Shown here one piece after another: positions 29,293 through 38,523 of a DNA stretch of 64,000 nt (position 1 is the first letter of the stretch; each line of letters begins with the position of its first letter). Source of the stretch: Pseudomonadota bacterium (GTDB taxonomy: Bacteria > Pseudomonadota > Gammaproteobacteria > Competibacterales > Competibacteraceae); NCBI GenBank assembly GCA_022709365.1, contig JAKLIY010000003.1:1-64000 (forward strand), in the 5' to 3' direction. A model generated the notes under the pieces. That model had not been told where the DNA came from. It did not search any database and saw nothing but the letters and a program-made list of their open reading frames with translations. A program made the translations under genes and the position numbers.

Positions 29293-29628
29293 TCACGCTG
29301 ACTTTTCAGTACCGTTGCGCGCCGCGCTGTTCTCATACGGTTCCGTCGGGTTTTCGGTTTTTCGATCAGTCGCGTCCTTGCCTGCCGCCGTGTTGCCTCC
29401 GCTGGCCTTGGCGACCGCCTCCCAAAATTTCTGAACCATTTCCATCGAATGAAACTGGGTGGGCAATAACGGTTTAAGCAGACCGAGGGCGTCGAAGTTG
29501 ATCACACCGCGCTGCATATTGTCGCGAACGGCCTGCAAAATATCATCATGTAGCGGTTGCACGTTGGGTAGGCCCAGAAATTCGCGCATTTCCTGGGCAG
29601 TGGCTTCAACACTAACATTGACTTTCAT
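29293..29628 (-). CDS. DUF6489-like small protein
   Basis: 111 residues from the ATG at 29628, which has an AGGAAG site upstream; the frame stays open to 29769 but the extra N-terminus is unlike the family. It begins MKVNVSVEATAQEMREFLGLPNV, the pattern I associate with DUF6489. A variable, polar, low-complexity C-terminal tail follows. Function unknown. It lies 41 nt upstream of the response-regulator gene on the same strand and could be the first gene of that unit. Confidence 0.75.
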   Translation of the reverse strand: MKVNVSVEATAQEMREFLGLPNVQPLHDDILQAVRDNMQRGVINFDALGLLKPLLPTQFHSMEMVQKFWEAVAKASGGNTAAGKDATDRKTENPTEPYENSAARNGTEKSA

Positions 29629-29810
29629 TGAGAGACTTCCTCGTGCTGCGGAATCGTGGGTCGGGCCACTGGGAGTGGGGTCATGGAATTCAAGTAGCGA
29701 CCGGTTGATCAAGAATAGCAGGAATGGCGCTGACCTTGCGCGCTGGATATTATTGAAATCCGTTTCCAATGCGAGGTGAAACTAATGGAAATCACTGTTT
29801 CAGGCAACCA

Positions 29811-31700
29811 TTAACCTACCGAGCAGCGAGCGTGGCGACGCTTGAGATGAACCAGCAGCAGAGAGACCGCAGCGGGAGTCAGACCCGGCAGGCGGCCCGC
29901 CTGACCCAGGGTGCGGGGCCGATGGCGATTCAGCTTCTCTCGCACTTCCCGCGACAGGCCCTGCACCTCGGCGTAGTCGAGATCCGCCGGCAGCAGCAAC
30001 TCTTCATGGCGGCGCTGCCGTTCGATATCCCGGCGCTGCCGTTCGATGTAGCCGGCGTACTTGACCTGAATCTCCACCTGTTCAGCCACTTGTGGGTCGT
30101 CCACACTGGGACCGCAGCCGGGCATGCTCATCAATCCGGCATAGCTCACTTCAGGCCGGCGCAATAACTCGACAACGGAACTCTCCCGGGTCAACGACCC
30201 CTGAAAAACCCGTTGTGCGTCCGCCTCACTGATCTGGGCGGGACGAATCCAGACCTCTTGCAACCGCTGCGTTTCCCGTTCAATGGCCTCGCGCTTGGTG
30301 TCGAACGCCTGCCAGCGCTCATCATTGACCAGTCCCAGCCGGCGACCGATTTCGGTTAAGCGCAAATCAGCATTGTCTTCGCGCAGCAGCAGGCGATGTT
30401 CGGCGCGGCTGGTGAACATTCGGTACGGCTCGGTCACGCCACGGGTAATCAGATCATCGACCAGCACGCCAAGATACGCCTCATCACGGTTCGGTCGCCA
30501 AGGCGCTTCGCCCCTGGCGAACAAACCCGCGTTAATCCCGGCCAGTAGACCCTGCGCCGCCGCCTCCTCATAGCCGGTCGTACCGTTGATCTGCCCGGCG
30601 AAGAACAGGCCCTGAATTGAACGGGTTTGCAGCGCGTCATCGAGATCGCGGGGATCGAAAAAGTCATATTCAATTGCATAGCCGGGCCGGGTGAGATGGG
30701 CGTTCTCCAGACCTTTCATTGACTGCACCAGTGCCAGTTGGATGTCGAACGGCAGGCTGGTGGAAATGCCGTTGGGATAGAACTCGCGGGTCTGCAAGCC
30801 CTCCGGCTCCAGGAAAATCTGGTGGGAATTTTTGTCGGCGAAGCGGTGAATTTTGTCCTCAATCGACGGACAGTAGCGCGGACCGACGCCCTCGATGACG
30901 CCGGTGTACATCGGCGAACGGTCCAGCCCGCCGCGAATGATCTCGTGGGTTTGCTCGTTGGTGTGGGTGATCCAGCAGGAGATTTGTCGTGGATGTTCAG
31001 CGACCGAACCGAGATAAGAAAATACCGGGCAAGGATCATCGCCGGGCTGTTCGGTCAGTTGCGAAAAGTCGATGCTCCGGCCATCCAGACGCGGCGGTGT
31101 GCCGGTCTTGAGCCGTCCGACATGCAGCGGCAATTCGCGTAACCGGGCCGCTAACGCATTGGCGGGCGGATCACCCGCCCGTCCCCCTTCATAATTGGAC
31201 AGCCCGACATGAATTCGCCCGGCCAGGAAGGTGCCGGCGGTCAGGATGACCGCTCGGGCGGTGAAGCGTACGCCGGTTTGCGTGATGACTCCGGTGACCC
31301 GTTCGCCCTCGATGACCAGATCAGCAGCGGCCTGCTGGAAGACCCGCAGATTTGGCTGGTTTTCAATCAACGTCCGCACCGCCGTCTTGTACAGCGCCCG
31401 GTCGGCCTGACAGCGGGTGGCGCGCACCGCCGGCCCCTTGCGGCTGTTGAGAATGCGGAACTGGATACCGGCCCGGTCCGCCGCCTGGGCCATGACGCCG
31501 CCGAGCGCGTCGATTTCCTTGACCAGATGACCTTTGCCGATGCCGCCAATGGCGGGATTGCAGCTCATCGCGCCGACCGTTTCAATGGTATGCGTCAGCA
31601 GCAGAGTGTTCAGCCCCATGCGCGCCGCCGCCATGCAGGCTTCGGTGCCGGCATGTCCGCCGCCAATCACGATCACATCAAAGGGTTCGGGGTAGTTCAT
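29811..31700 (-). CDS. mnmG: MnmG (GidA), tRNA U34 carboxymethylaminomethyl synthase subunit
   Basis: 629 residues, family length. With MnmE it installs the cmnm5 group on wobble uridine of some tRNAs. The N-terminal FAD site is [11 protein letters not shown], followed by the [16 protein letters not shown] signature; the C-terminal helical domain is complete ([10 protein letters not shown]). mnmG is usually followed by rsmG and parAB near the replication origin. Here none of these follows, so the gene is detached from that setting. A palindrome at 31722-31742 separates it from the thiZXY operon upstream on the same strand. Confidence 0.97.
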   Translation of the reverse strand: MNYPEPFDVIVIGGGHAGTEACMAAARMGLNTLLLTHTIETVGAMSCNPAIGGIGKGHLVKEIDALGGVMAQAADRAGIQFRILNSRKGPAVRATRCQADRALYKTAVRTLIENQPNLRVFQQAAADLVIEGERVTGVITQTGVRFTARAVILTAGTFLAGRIHVGLSNYEGGRAGDPPANALAARLRELPLHVGRLKTGTPPRLDGRSIDFSQLTEQPGDDPCPVFSYLGSVAEHPRQISCWITHTNEQTHEIIRGGLDRSPMYTGVIEGVGPRYCPSIEDKIHRFADKNSHQIFLEPEGLQTREFYPNGISTSLPFDIQLALVQSMKGLENAHLTRPGYAIEYDFFDPRDLDDALQTRSIQGLFFAGQINGTTGYEEAAAQGLLAGINAGLFARGEAPWRPNRDEAYLGVLVDDLITRGVTEPYRMFTSRAEHRLLLREDNADLRLTEIGRRLGLVNDERWQAFDTKREAIERETQRLQEVWIRPAQISEADAQRVFQGSLTRESSVVELLRRPEVSYAGLMSMPGCGPSVDDPQVAEQVEIQVKYAGYIERQRRDIERQRRHEELLLPADLDYAEVQGLSREVREKLNRHRPRTLGQAGRLPGLTPAAVSLLLVHLKRRHARCSVG

Positions 31701-31721
31701 CGCTCATCGTATCTATTGATA

Positions 31722-31742
31722 CCCTCCTTTGGAGAAGGGGGG
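31722..31742. repeat. GC-rich intergenic palindrome
   Basis: CCCTCCTT and AAGGGGGG flank TGGAG between the end of the thiY-like gene and mnmG, pairing over 7-8 bp. It resembles the palindromes at 9886, 40293 and 51843. Confidence 0.4.
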
Positions 31743-31762
31743 TTATGGAGAATTTCAAGATG

Positions 31763-32737
31763 TTAATCAAGTAGTTGCGCAGCGTAATTAGACACCGGCA
31801 GCGCCACGGTGATCACGCCTTGTTTGGCCAGGAACTGGGCGAATCGCCGGTAGCTCGCTTCGTCCAATGCCGCCGGACGACGAGCCAGTCGGGGCAACGT
31901 ATCGCGCCAGGCGCGGCGATTCAGTTCGTCGTCCAAGTCCTTGTGCTGGGCAATGAACGCCTGCCAGGCTTCGTCCGGGTGATTCAGAATATACAGCGTT
32001 GCCTGCTCCAGCGCGGTCAGGAACCGCCGAAACCGGGGATCGTTTAACTGATCACGATTCGCCACTATGACCAGTTCTTCATACGGTGGTACGCCTTCTT
32101 CTTCGGGGTAAAACGCCCGTCCGGGCTTTTTGGCCAAATCCATCTGATTCAGCTCGAAATTGCGGAAAGCACCGATCACGGCGTCCACCTGCCCTGACAG
32201 CAGCGCCGGCGCCAGCGAGAAGTTGATATTGACTAGGGTCACGTCTTCCGGCTTGAGACTGGCCTTGGCGAGGAATGCCTTGAGCAGCGCTTCTTCGAAA
32301 CCGCCGACCGAGTAGCCAATTTTGCGGCCCTTGAGATCAGCCAGCGTCTTGATCGGTCCGTTTTTAAGCACCACCAGCGAATTCAGCGGTGTGGCGACCA
32401 GCGTGCCGATGCGCTTGATCGGCAGGCCCGCGTTGACATGGATATGCACCTGCGGCTGGTAGCTGATGGCCAGATCGACTTTTTCAGCGGCCACCAGTTT
32501 GGGGGGATCGTTCGGATCCGCCGGGGTTTGCAGCTCAACATTCAAACCTTGGGCGGCGAAAAAGCCTTTTTCCTGAGCGATCACTAGCGCTGCATGATCG
32601 GGATTGACGAACCAGTCGAGCATGACCGTCAGTTTCTGCAAATCAGCCTTGGGCGGTTCGTCGGCCCAAGCGGTCGCCATCGTCAGGGTCATGAGCAACA
32701 ACAGAAAAGCGTTGAAGGTTCTTTTCAAAATAATCAC
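31763..32737 (-). CDS. ThiY-like periplasmic substrate-binding protein (NMT1/THI5 family)
   Basis: 324 residues. A signal peptide (about 1-26, ending TAWADE) is followed by an NMT1-like domain beginning LTVMLDWFVNPDHAAL, the hallmark of the ThiY/THI5 family that binds thiamine-pyrimidine precursors such as formylaminopyrimidine. The start is GTG at 32737 with a GGAG site 6 nt upstream. Last gene of a three-gene ABC importer (ATPase, permease, binding protein) with gaps of 12 nt or less. Substrate inferred from family. Confidence 0.88.
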   Translation of the reverse strand: MIILKRTFNAFLLLLMTLTMATAWADEPPKADLQKLTVMLDWFVNPDHAALVIAQEKGFFAAQGLNVELQTPADPNDPPKLVAAEKVDLAISYQPQVHIHVNAGLPIKRIGTLVATPLNSLVVLKNGPIKTLADLKGRKIGYSVGGFEEALLKAFLAKASLKPEDVTLVNINFSLAPALLSGQVDAVIGAFRNFELNQMDLAKKPGRAFYPEEEGVPPYEELVIVANRDQLNDPRFRRFLTALEQATLYILNHPDEAWQAFIAQHKDLDDELNRRAWRDTLPRLARRPAALDEASYRRFAQFLAKQGVITVALPVSNYAAQLLD

Positions 32738-32749
32738 AGCTCACTCCAT

Positions 32750-33526
32750 TCAATCGATGTCAAGATCTTCCGGGTTTGGGGAATGCCAAGGCAATAGCCA
32801 TTTTAGCCCGGCGTCGACGGTGAAATAGAGACCCACTGCCAACGTCGCCAGCGTCAACAGCGCGGCGAACAGCAAGTCAATCTGCATCCGGCTGTTGGCG
32901 TGGAGCATCAGGTAGCCCAGCCCGGCGCTGGAGCCGACCCATTCGCCCAGAACGGCGCCGATGGGGGCGACCGCAGCGGCCACCCGCAATCCCGAACCGA
33001 GCGCCGGGAGGGCGGCGGGCATGACAATATACCGCAACACCGCCCAGCGCCGGTCTGCTGGCGCCATGACCCGCGCCAAATCCAGCCAGCCGTGCGGGGT
33101 ATGGCGCAGACCGTCATAGAAATTGGCGGTGACGGGAAAATAGATGATCAGCGTCGCCATGGCAATTTTCGACGCTAAACCATAGCCCAGCCACAAGACT
33201 AGCAGTGGAGCGATGGCGAATACGGGAATGGCCTGAGAGGCGATCAATATGGGTAACAACCAATGCCGCACCCACTGCGAATAACTCAGAGCCAGCGCAC
33301 TGATGCTGCCCAGCAGCGTTCCTAACAGCATTCCGAGGACGATCTCCAGCGCAGTGACCCCAGCGTGGCTGAGTAACAATCCCGCATCCCGCCAGAGCCG
33401 GGTGACCACCGCCCACGGATCGGGCAATAAATACGGCGGCAGTTCGCCAAGCGTGACCACCGCTTGCCAGATCAGCAGCAAACCGCCCATCGTCACCAGG
33501 GCGCGCCCTAGCCGACTCATTGTCAC
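32750..33526 (-). CDS. ThiX-like ABC transporter permease
   Basis: 258 residues with six membrane segments. BPD-type (SsuC/TauC/ThiX) permease; the EAA loop is around GWLDLARVMAPADRRWAVLRYIV-type residues (about 145-165). Its ATG overlaps the stop codon of the ATPase gene by 4 bases, indicating coupled translation. Presumed role: inner-membrane channel for the thiamine-pyrimidine precursor delivered by the ThiY-like protein. Nitrate, taurine or sulfonate permeases belong to the same family, but the binding protein argues for ThiX. Confidence 0.88.
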   Translation of the reverse strand: MTMSRLGRALVTMGGLLLIWQAVVTLGELPPYLLPDPWAVVTRLWRDAGLLLSHAGVTALEIVLGMLLGTLLGSISALALSYSQWVRHWLLPILIASQAIPVFAIAPLLVLWLGYGLASKIAMATLIIYFPVTANFYDGLRHTPHGWLDLARVMAPADRRWAVLRYIVMPAALPALGSGLRVAAAVAPIGAVLGEWVGSSAGLGYLMLHANSRMQIDLLFAALLTLATLAVGLYFTVDAGLKWLLPWHSPNPEDLDID

Positions 33527-34293
33527 ACGGCTCCCAACATGCGCAAAATAGCCCGATAGGCATCCTGTACTGCGGGATCGCCGGGGTCGCGAGGCGAAGC
33601 GCCGGGTAAATCCGGGAGTGCGGATAGCGTCGCCGGGCGACCGTTCATGATCAGAATATGATCCCCCATGCGCAACGCTTCCAGCGGATCGTGAGTAACC
33701 AGTAGAACGGTTCGTCCCGCCAGCAATTGGGCGGACAAGGCTTGCAAGCGTAATCGCGTCAGGGCGTCCAGGCCGGAAAACGGCTCGTCCATCAACACCA
33801 CTGGACGATCTTCCATCAGGGTGCGTGCCAGCGCCGCTCGTTGACGCATCCCACCGGATAATGTATCGGGTCGAGTAAAAGCAGCATCGGCCAAACCGAC
33901 GTGCTCCAATAAATTGAGCGCCTGCTGCTGATCCGCCTTTTCACCACGGAGCCGGTTGCCGAGAGTGATGTTATCCAGCACGCTCAGCCAGGGCAGTAAT
34001 AAATCCTGTTGTGCCATATAGGCGACCCGTCCCGTGAGCGACTGGCCATCGCCGCCGCGCAGTTCGCCGCTGACGCCCGGCGAGGTCAGACCCGCTAACA
34101 ATCGCAGCAGACTGCTCTTACCAATGCCGCTGGGACCGAGCAAACAGGTAAAACTGCCACCCGCCAGCTCTAGATCGAGCCCGTTGAACAGCGCCAGGCC
34201 GGAATAAACCAGCCAAGCAGCGCGCAGACTGACCGCTAACAGAGGAGGCATCGCTCCCGTGAATGAAGTGGATATGCTGGGCAACAAGGTCAT
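33523..34293 (-). CDS. ThiZ-like ABC transporter ATPase
   Basis: 256 residues. Walker A GPSGIGKSS (about residue 54), signature LSGGMRQR and Walker B VLMDEPFSGLD. First gene of the importer. Its upstream region (34294-34440, A+T-rich, shared with divergent cysH) shows no thiamine-pyrophosphate riboswitch: no CTGAGA or ACCTGATC-like core is present. The N-terminus includes MTLLPSISTSFTGAMPPLL, longer than usual, so the true start could be further downstream. Confidence 0.88.
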   Translation of the reverse strand: MTLLPSISTSFTGAMPPLLAVSLRAAWLVYSGLALFNGLDLELAGGSFTCLLGPSGIGKSSLLRLLAGLTSPGVSGELRGGDGQSLTGRVAYMAQQDLLLPWLSVLDNITLGNRLRGEKADQQQALNLLEHVGLADAAFTRPDTLSGGMRQRAALARTLMEDRPVVLMDEPFSGLDALTRLRLQALSAQLLAGRTVLLVTHDPLEALRMGDHILIMNGRPATLSALPDLPGASPRDPGDPAVQDAYRAILRMLGAV

Positions 34294-34440
34294 TACGCCA
34301 TTTTAATATCAAAGGGAAATAAATATATAGATATTCATTCCTTTTAGATTTATCAACGGACTGCTAAATTTACAATAAAATAGTCAGGCATTCAGGCTAT
34401 AAACTTCTACTATGCGTTAAAATGACCAGGAAACCCCGTG

Positions 34441-35172
34441 ATGACCCAGGTGCAGACCCTTTTTCAACCCAATGTCGATCTGCCCAGGTTCGACGTGGAC
34501 ACAATGAACCGCGAATTGGAGACTCAGAGCGCCGAGCAACGGGTCGCGTGGGCGCTGGCGAATTTCCCCAACCAGATCGTCATGACCTCCAGCTTTGGCG
34601 CGCAGTCAGCGGTCTGTCTGCACCTGGTCACTCAGCAATGTCCAGATATTCCGGTCGTGCTGGTCGATACCGGCTACCTGTTCCCGGAAACCTACCAGTT
34701 TATCGACCGGATGTCCGAACAACTGTCCCTGAACCTCCGTATCTATCGCGCTCCGCTTAGCGCGGCCTGGCAGGAAGCCCGTTACGGCAAGCTGTGGGAG
34801 CAGGGGCTGGAAGGCCTGGAGCGCTATAACCATGTGAACAAGGTCGAGCCGATGCAACGGGCCTTGCGCGATTTGGGCGCGGCCGCCTGGATTTCCGGGT
34901 TGCGGCGGCAACAAGCCAAGAGCCGTCAGTATCTCGATGTATTGCTATGGCGTAACGGCCGTTGCAAGATTCACCCGCTGATCGACTGGACCGACCGCGA
35001 TGTTTATCGGTATCTGAGTCAACACGGGCTGCCCTATCATCCGCTGTGGGAGCAGGGCTATGTCTCCATCGGCGATGTGCACACCACCCGTCGGCTGGTG
35101 GACGGCATGAACCCGGAAGACACCCGGTTCTTCGGCCTCAAGCGTGAATGCGGCTTGCACGAGCATGTTTGA
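34441..35172 (+). CDS. cysH: phosphoadenosine phosphosulfate (PAPS) reductase
   Basis: 243 residues from the ATG at 34441; a GTG one codon earlier is also possible, and AGGA lies 6-9 nt upstream. It reduces PAPS to sulfite with thioredoxin in assimilatory sulfate reduction. The PP-loop SSFGAQSAV is in place and the catalytic Cys is in the C-terminal ECGLHE. The paired cysteines of the Fe-S (APS-type) enzymes are absent, so PAPS is the likely substrate. Divergent from thiZXY. Other cys genes are not in the window. Confidence 0.95.
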   Translation: MTQVQTLFQPNVDLPRFDVDTMNRELETQSAEQRVAWALANFPNQIVMTSSFGAQSAVCLHLVTQQCPDIPVVLVDTGYLFPETYQFIDRMSEQLSLNLRIYRAPLSAAWQEARYGKLWEQGLEGLERYNHVNKVEPMQRALRDLGAAAWISGLRRQQAKSRQYLDVLLWRNGRCKIHPLIDWTDRDVYRYLSQHGLPYHPLWEQGYVSIGDVHTTRRLVDGMNPEDTRFFGLKRECGLHEHV

Positions 35173-35218
35173 ACCGTTGACCCGGTTCCCTTAATGCGCG
35201 ATTTGGAGAACAAATCCG

Positions 35219-35764
35219 TTGGTGCGTCCCTATCCAATTGAATTGGAAGAAACTCTGCCTTTGCCGGATGGCTCCACTCTGCAAATTCGCCCGGTGCGCC
35301 CGGAAGACGCTCCCGCTTTTATCGCTGGTTTCGCCCGCTTGTCGCGTGAAGACGTCCGGATGCGCTTTATGCATATCGTCAAGGAGTTGACCGATGCTGA
35401 GGCGGCCCGGCTGACCCAGATTGATTACGACCAGGAAATGGCGCTGGTGGCGCTCCGGCAGCGTCCAAACGAAGTACCGGAGGGGTGCGGCGTCGCACGG
35501 ATCATCAGCGAACCGAATCGGGAACGCGCCGAGTTCGCTATCATCCTGTTGCAGGAAGCGACCGGCATGGGTTTGAGCAGTCTGCTATTGCGCCGACTGA
35601 TTGATTATGCCCGCGACCAGGGGCTTCAGGAAATCTATGGGGAAATCCTGCGGGAAAACGAGCCGATGCTGGAATTATGTCGAGCGATGGGTTTCATCCT
35701 TCGCGTTTGCCCGGAGGACGCCGGGGTGATGATCGCTACCCTGGCGCTGACGTCGCATCCTTAA
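35219..35764 (+). CDS. GNAT-family acetyltransferase, similar to the Pat lysine acetyltransferase domain
   Basis: 181 residues. The sequence matches the GNAT part of Pat/YfiQ-type protein acetyltransferases (YPIELEETLPLPDG, RLTQIDYDQEMALVAL, acetyl-CoA loop EATGMGLSSLLL) but lacks the large acyl-CoA-synthetase-like domain. It may acetylate protein lysines; the target is unknown. Start TTG at 35219 (or GTG at 35222); no ATG is in frame upstream. Its last 29 bases overlap convergent ampG. It follows cysH by 46 nt. Confidence 0.83.
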   Translation: MVRPYPIELEETLPLPDGSTLQIRPVRPEDAPAFIAGFARLSREDVRMRFMHIVKELTDAEAARLTQIDYDQEMALVALRQRPNEVPEGCGVARIISEPNRERAEFAIILLQEATGMGLSSLLLRRLIDYARDQGLQEIYGEILRENEPMLELCRAMGFILRVCPEDAGVMIATLALTSHP

Positions 35765-37019
35765 CCTCTCCCGTCTCCATCCACACCCGAAACCGGGTTA
35801 ATAACCACAAACCTGGTATGGTAGCGACCATGCAGAACAGGAAGAAGCCTTCCCAGCCTAGCCATTCGGCCAGATAGCCGGTCGGGGTGTTGACGATGAC
35901 CCGGGGAATGCCCATCAGACTGCTCAAGAGGGCGTACTGGGTGGCGGTGAATTTCCGGTTGGTCAGCGTGGCCATGAAGGCGACATAGGCGGTAGTCGCC
36001 ATACCGCTGAACAGGTTTTCGCTGGTGACGGCCAGCGCCAGCCCGGGCAGGCTATGACCCAGCCGGGCCAGAATGACAAAGCCGAGCAGGCCGATGGCTT
36101 GTAACACGCCGAAGGTCCACAGCGAACGGTACAGTCCCATTCGCAGAATGAGCACTCCGCCGAGCAACCCGCCAATCACGGTTGCCCAGAAACCGAACAG
36201 CTTGACCACCGTGCCAATCTCGGTTTTGGTGAACGCTAGGTCCAGATAGAACGGCGTGGTCATCTGGCTGGCCATCATCTCGCCAACCTTGTACAGCAAC
36301 ACGAACAGCAGGATCAGCACCGCATCCTGGCGGGAAAAATACTCGGCGAAGGGTTGCACCACCGCTTCGCGCAAGGTGCGGGGCGTACCGGCCGCCACCA
36401 GCGGTTCCACACAGAACAGGGTCGTGATCAGACCGGGCAGCATAGCCGTCGCCATCACCCAGTACACCGCCTGGAACGGGATAAAATCGGCCAGGATTAA
36501 CCCGCCGCCGGAGGACAGCAACATCCCGATACGGTAGCCATTGACGTACAACGAAGCGCCCAGGCCTTGCTCATCGTCGGCCAGCGATTCGCGGCGGTAG
36601 GCGTCGATCACGATGTCCTGCGAAGCGGAGAAGAACGCCGTCAGGAACGCCGCCAGCGTCACCAGCGGCAGGCTTTGCGTCGGATCGGTCAGCCCCAGAC
36701 TGGCAATCGCCGCGATCAACGTCACTTGGATCAGCAGCAGCCAGCCACGCCGCCGACCCATGCCGGACAGCGGTGTAAAGCGATCCAGCAGCGGCGCCCA
36801 CAGGAATTTCAGGGTGTAAGGCAGGCCGACCAGGGCGAACAGGCCAATCGTTCCCAGATCAACCCCGGCCTCTTTCAGCCAGGCCTGCAGCACGGAACCG
36901 GTCGCCAAGAGCAGCGGTAAGCCGGAGGAAAAACCCATCAGCAACGCCGTCAGCATCCGCCCGCTGAGGAAGATGCGCAGGATGTCGCGGGTGGAGCGTT
37001 GGCGGGAATCAGAAGGCAT
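35736..37019 (-). CDS. ampG: AmpG-family muropeptide permease
   Basis: 427 residues with 12 membrane segments (major facilitator superfamily). It imports anhydro-muropeptides (GlcNAc-anhMurNAc-peptides) for peptidoglycan recycling. Family segments GFSSGLPLLL near residue 30, LKFLWAPLLDR near 70 and SASQDIVIDAYR near 130 are all present. Its ATG at 37019 overlaps the end of xthA, so the two are cotranscribed. Its 3' end overlaps the convergent acetyltransferase gene by 29 nt. Confidence 0.93.
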   Translation of the reverse strand: MPSDSRQRSTRDILRIFLSGRMLTALLMGFSSGLPLLLATGSVLQAWLKEAGVDLGTIGLFALVGLPYTLKFLWAPLLDRFTPLSGMGRRRGWLLLIQVTLIAAIASLGLTDPTQSLPLVTLAAFLTAFFSASQDIVIDAYRRESLADDEQGLGASLYVNGYRIGMLLSSGGGLILADFIPFQAVYWVMATAMLPGLITTLFCVEPLVAAGTPRTLREAVVQPFAEYFSRQDAVLILLFVLLYKVGEMMASQMTTPFYLDLAFTKTEIGTVVKLFGFWATVIGGLLGGVLILRMGLYRSLWTFGVLQAIGLLGFVILARLGHSLPGLALAVTSENLFSGMATTAYVAFMATLTNRKFTATQYALLSSLMGIPRVIVNTPTGYLAEWLGWEGFFLFCMVATIPGLWLLTRFRVWMETGEVKDATSAPG

Positions 37020-37782
37020 GGTCGTAATCCATGATCAGCGGCGCGTGATCGGAAAAGCGCTCATCGCAGTAAATGGCGGCGGCGCGCACTTTATCGGCCA
37101 GTCCCGGCGTGATGATCTGATAATCAATCCGCCAGCCGACATTTTTCGCCCAGGCCTGGCCGCGATGCGACCACCAGGTGTATTGCTCCGCTTCGGGATT
37201 CACCACCCGAAAGGCGTCCACCCAGCCGAGCGGGCCAAACAATTCATCCAGCCAGGCCCGCTCTTCCGGCAGAAAACCCGAATAGTTCTGATTGGCCCGC
37301 CAGTTTTTCAGGTCGATCTCCTTGTGGGCGATATTCCAGTCGCCGCACAGAATGTAGTCACGACCGCTGGCCTGCATCGCCCGCAAGGGTTCGGCCAGTC
37401 GCGCCATGAAGTCAAATTTTACTGTCTGCCGCTCCGGACTGGAGGAGCCGGAAGGTAGATACAGTGAGACGACGCTGAGAGGGCCAAACCGCGCCTCCAG
37501 CCAGCGCCCTTCCGTATCGCATTCTGGCCAGCCCAAGCCAGTCTGCACTTGATCCGGCTCCCGGCGGGCGTACAGCGCGACCCCGCTGTAGCCCTTGCGC
37601 TCGGCATCGTGGTAGTAGCAGTGATAACCGGGCGGATGATAGGACTCTGGCGGCAACTGGTGAGCCTGCGCCTTGGTTTCCTGAATGCAGACCACATCGG
37701 TGTTCTGCCCGGCCAGCCAGTCAAAGAAGCCCTTGCGGGCGGCGGCGCGGATGCCGTTGGCGTTGAAGGTGATGACGCGCAT
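37009..37782 (-). CDS. xthA: exodeoxyribonuclease III family protein (XthA/Crc-like)
   Basis: 257 residues. Metal-dependent AP endonuclease / 3'-5' exonuclease. Catalytic residues are intact: Glu in CIQETKA, Asp and Asn in CGDWNIAH, and the C-terminal SDHAPL. It starts MRVITFNANGIRAA. In Pseudomonas the neighbour of pyrE in this position is Crc, a relative without nuclease activity; here the full catalytic set argues for an active nuclease. It is divergent from pyrE (84 nt) and overlaps ampG by 11 nt. Confidence 0.92.
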   Translation of the reverse strand: MRVITFNANGIRAAARKGFFDWLAGQNTDVVCIQETKAQAHQLPPESYHPPGYHCYYHDAERKGYSGVALYARREPDQVQTGLGWPECDTEGRWLEARFGPLSVVSLYLPSGSSSPERQTVKFDFMARLAEPLRAMQASGRDYILCGDWNIAHKEIDLKNWRANQNYSGFLPEERAWLDELFGPLGWVDAFRVVNPEAEQYTWWSHRGQAWAKNVGWRIDYQIITPGLADKVRAAAIYCDERFSDHAPLIMDYDHAF

Positions 37783-37866
37783 GGTGAAGGTCGATGATCA
37801 GGTGGCAGGCTCAGGGAGCGGCTATGATACGGCATTCTTCATCCACCACTGCTGGAATCTCCCACC

Positions 37867-38523
37867 ATGCGCGACTATCAGCGGGACTTTCTCGACTTCG
37901 CCATTGACCGGGGCGTCTTGCGCTTCGGTGAGTTCACCCTCAAATCCGGGCGGGTCAGCCCGTATTTCTTCAACGCCGGATTGTTCAACAGCGGCGCAGC
38001 GCTGGCCCGATTAGGCCATTACTACGCCGCAACAATCACGGATGCCGGGCTGGAATTTGATGTTCTGTTCGGCCCGGCTTACAAGGGCATTCCACTGGTT
38101 TCCGCGGTCGCCATCGCCTTGGCTGAACAGCAGAATCGTGATTTGCCCTGGTGTTTTAACCGCAAGGAAGCCAAGGATCACGGCGAGGGTGGCCTGATCG
38201 TCGGCGCGCCGCTCCAGGGCCGGGTGCTGATTGTGGATGATGTCATCACCGCCGGCACCGCCATCCGCGAGACGATGCAGATTCTTGAAACACATCAAGC
38301 CACCCCATCCGGCGTGGTCATCGCTCTGGATCGGCAGGAGCGCGGCCAGGGGGAATTATCCGCAGTGCAGGAAGTGGAACACGCTTATGGCATCGCCGTC
38401 GCCGGCATGGTCACGCTGAGCGATCTGGTGGCGTACCTGACCGAGCAGCCGAAGTACGCGGAATATCTGGAGAAGATGCAAGATTATCGGGCGCAATATG
38501 GGATAGCGCGTCCGATCAGATAA
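37867..38523 (+). CDS. pyrE: orotate phosphoribosyltransferase
   Basis: 218 residues. It makes orotidine monophosphate from orotate and PRPP in pyrimidine synthesis. The PRPP-binding motif [16 protein letters not shown] is at about residue 120; the N-terminus [13 protein letters not shown] and the flexible-loop Lys segment [11 protein letters not shown] match the family. The ATG is 84 nt from the divergent xthA. Its 3' end overlaps the nitronate monooxygenase gene by 8 nt on the opposite strand. Confidence 0.97.
   Translation: MRDYQRDFLDFAIDRGVLRFGEFTLKSGRVSPYFFNAGLFNSGAALARLGHYYAATITDAGLEFDVLFGPAYKGIPLVSAVAIALAEQQNRDLPWCFNRKEAKDHGEGGLIVGAPLQGRVLIVDDVITAGTAIRETMQILETHQATPSGVVIALDRQERGQGELSAVQEVEHAYGIAVAGMVTLSDLVAYLTEQPKYAEYLEKMQDYRAQYGIARPIR

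Noticed and set aside
34294..34440. TPP riboswitch upstream of thiZXY
   Set aside because: No CTGAGA- or ACCTGATC-like conserved cores on the minus strand; the spacer is A+T-rich and unstructured by eye.
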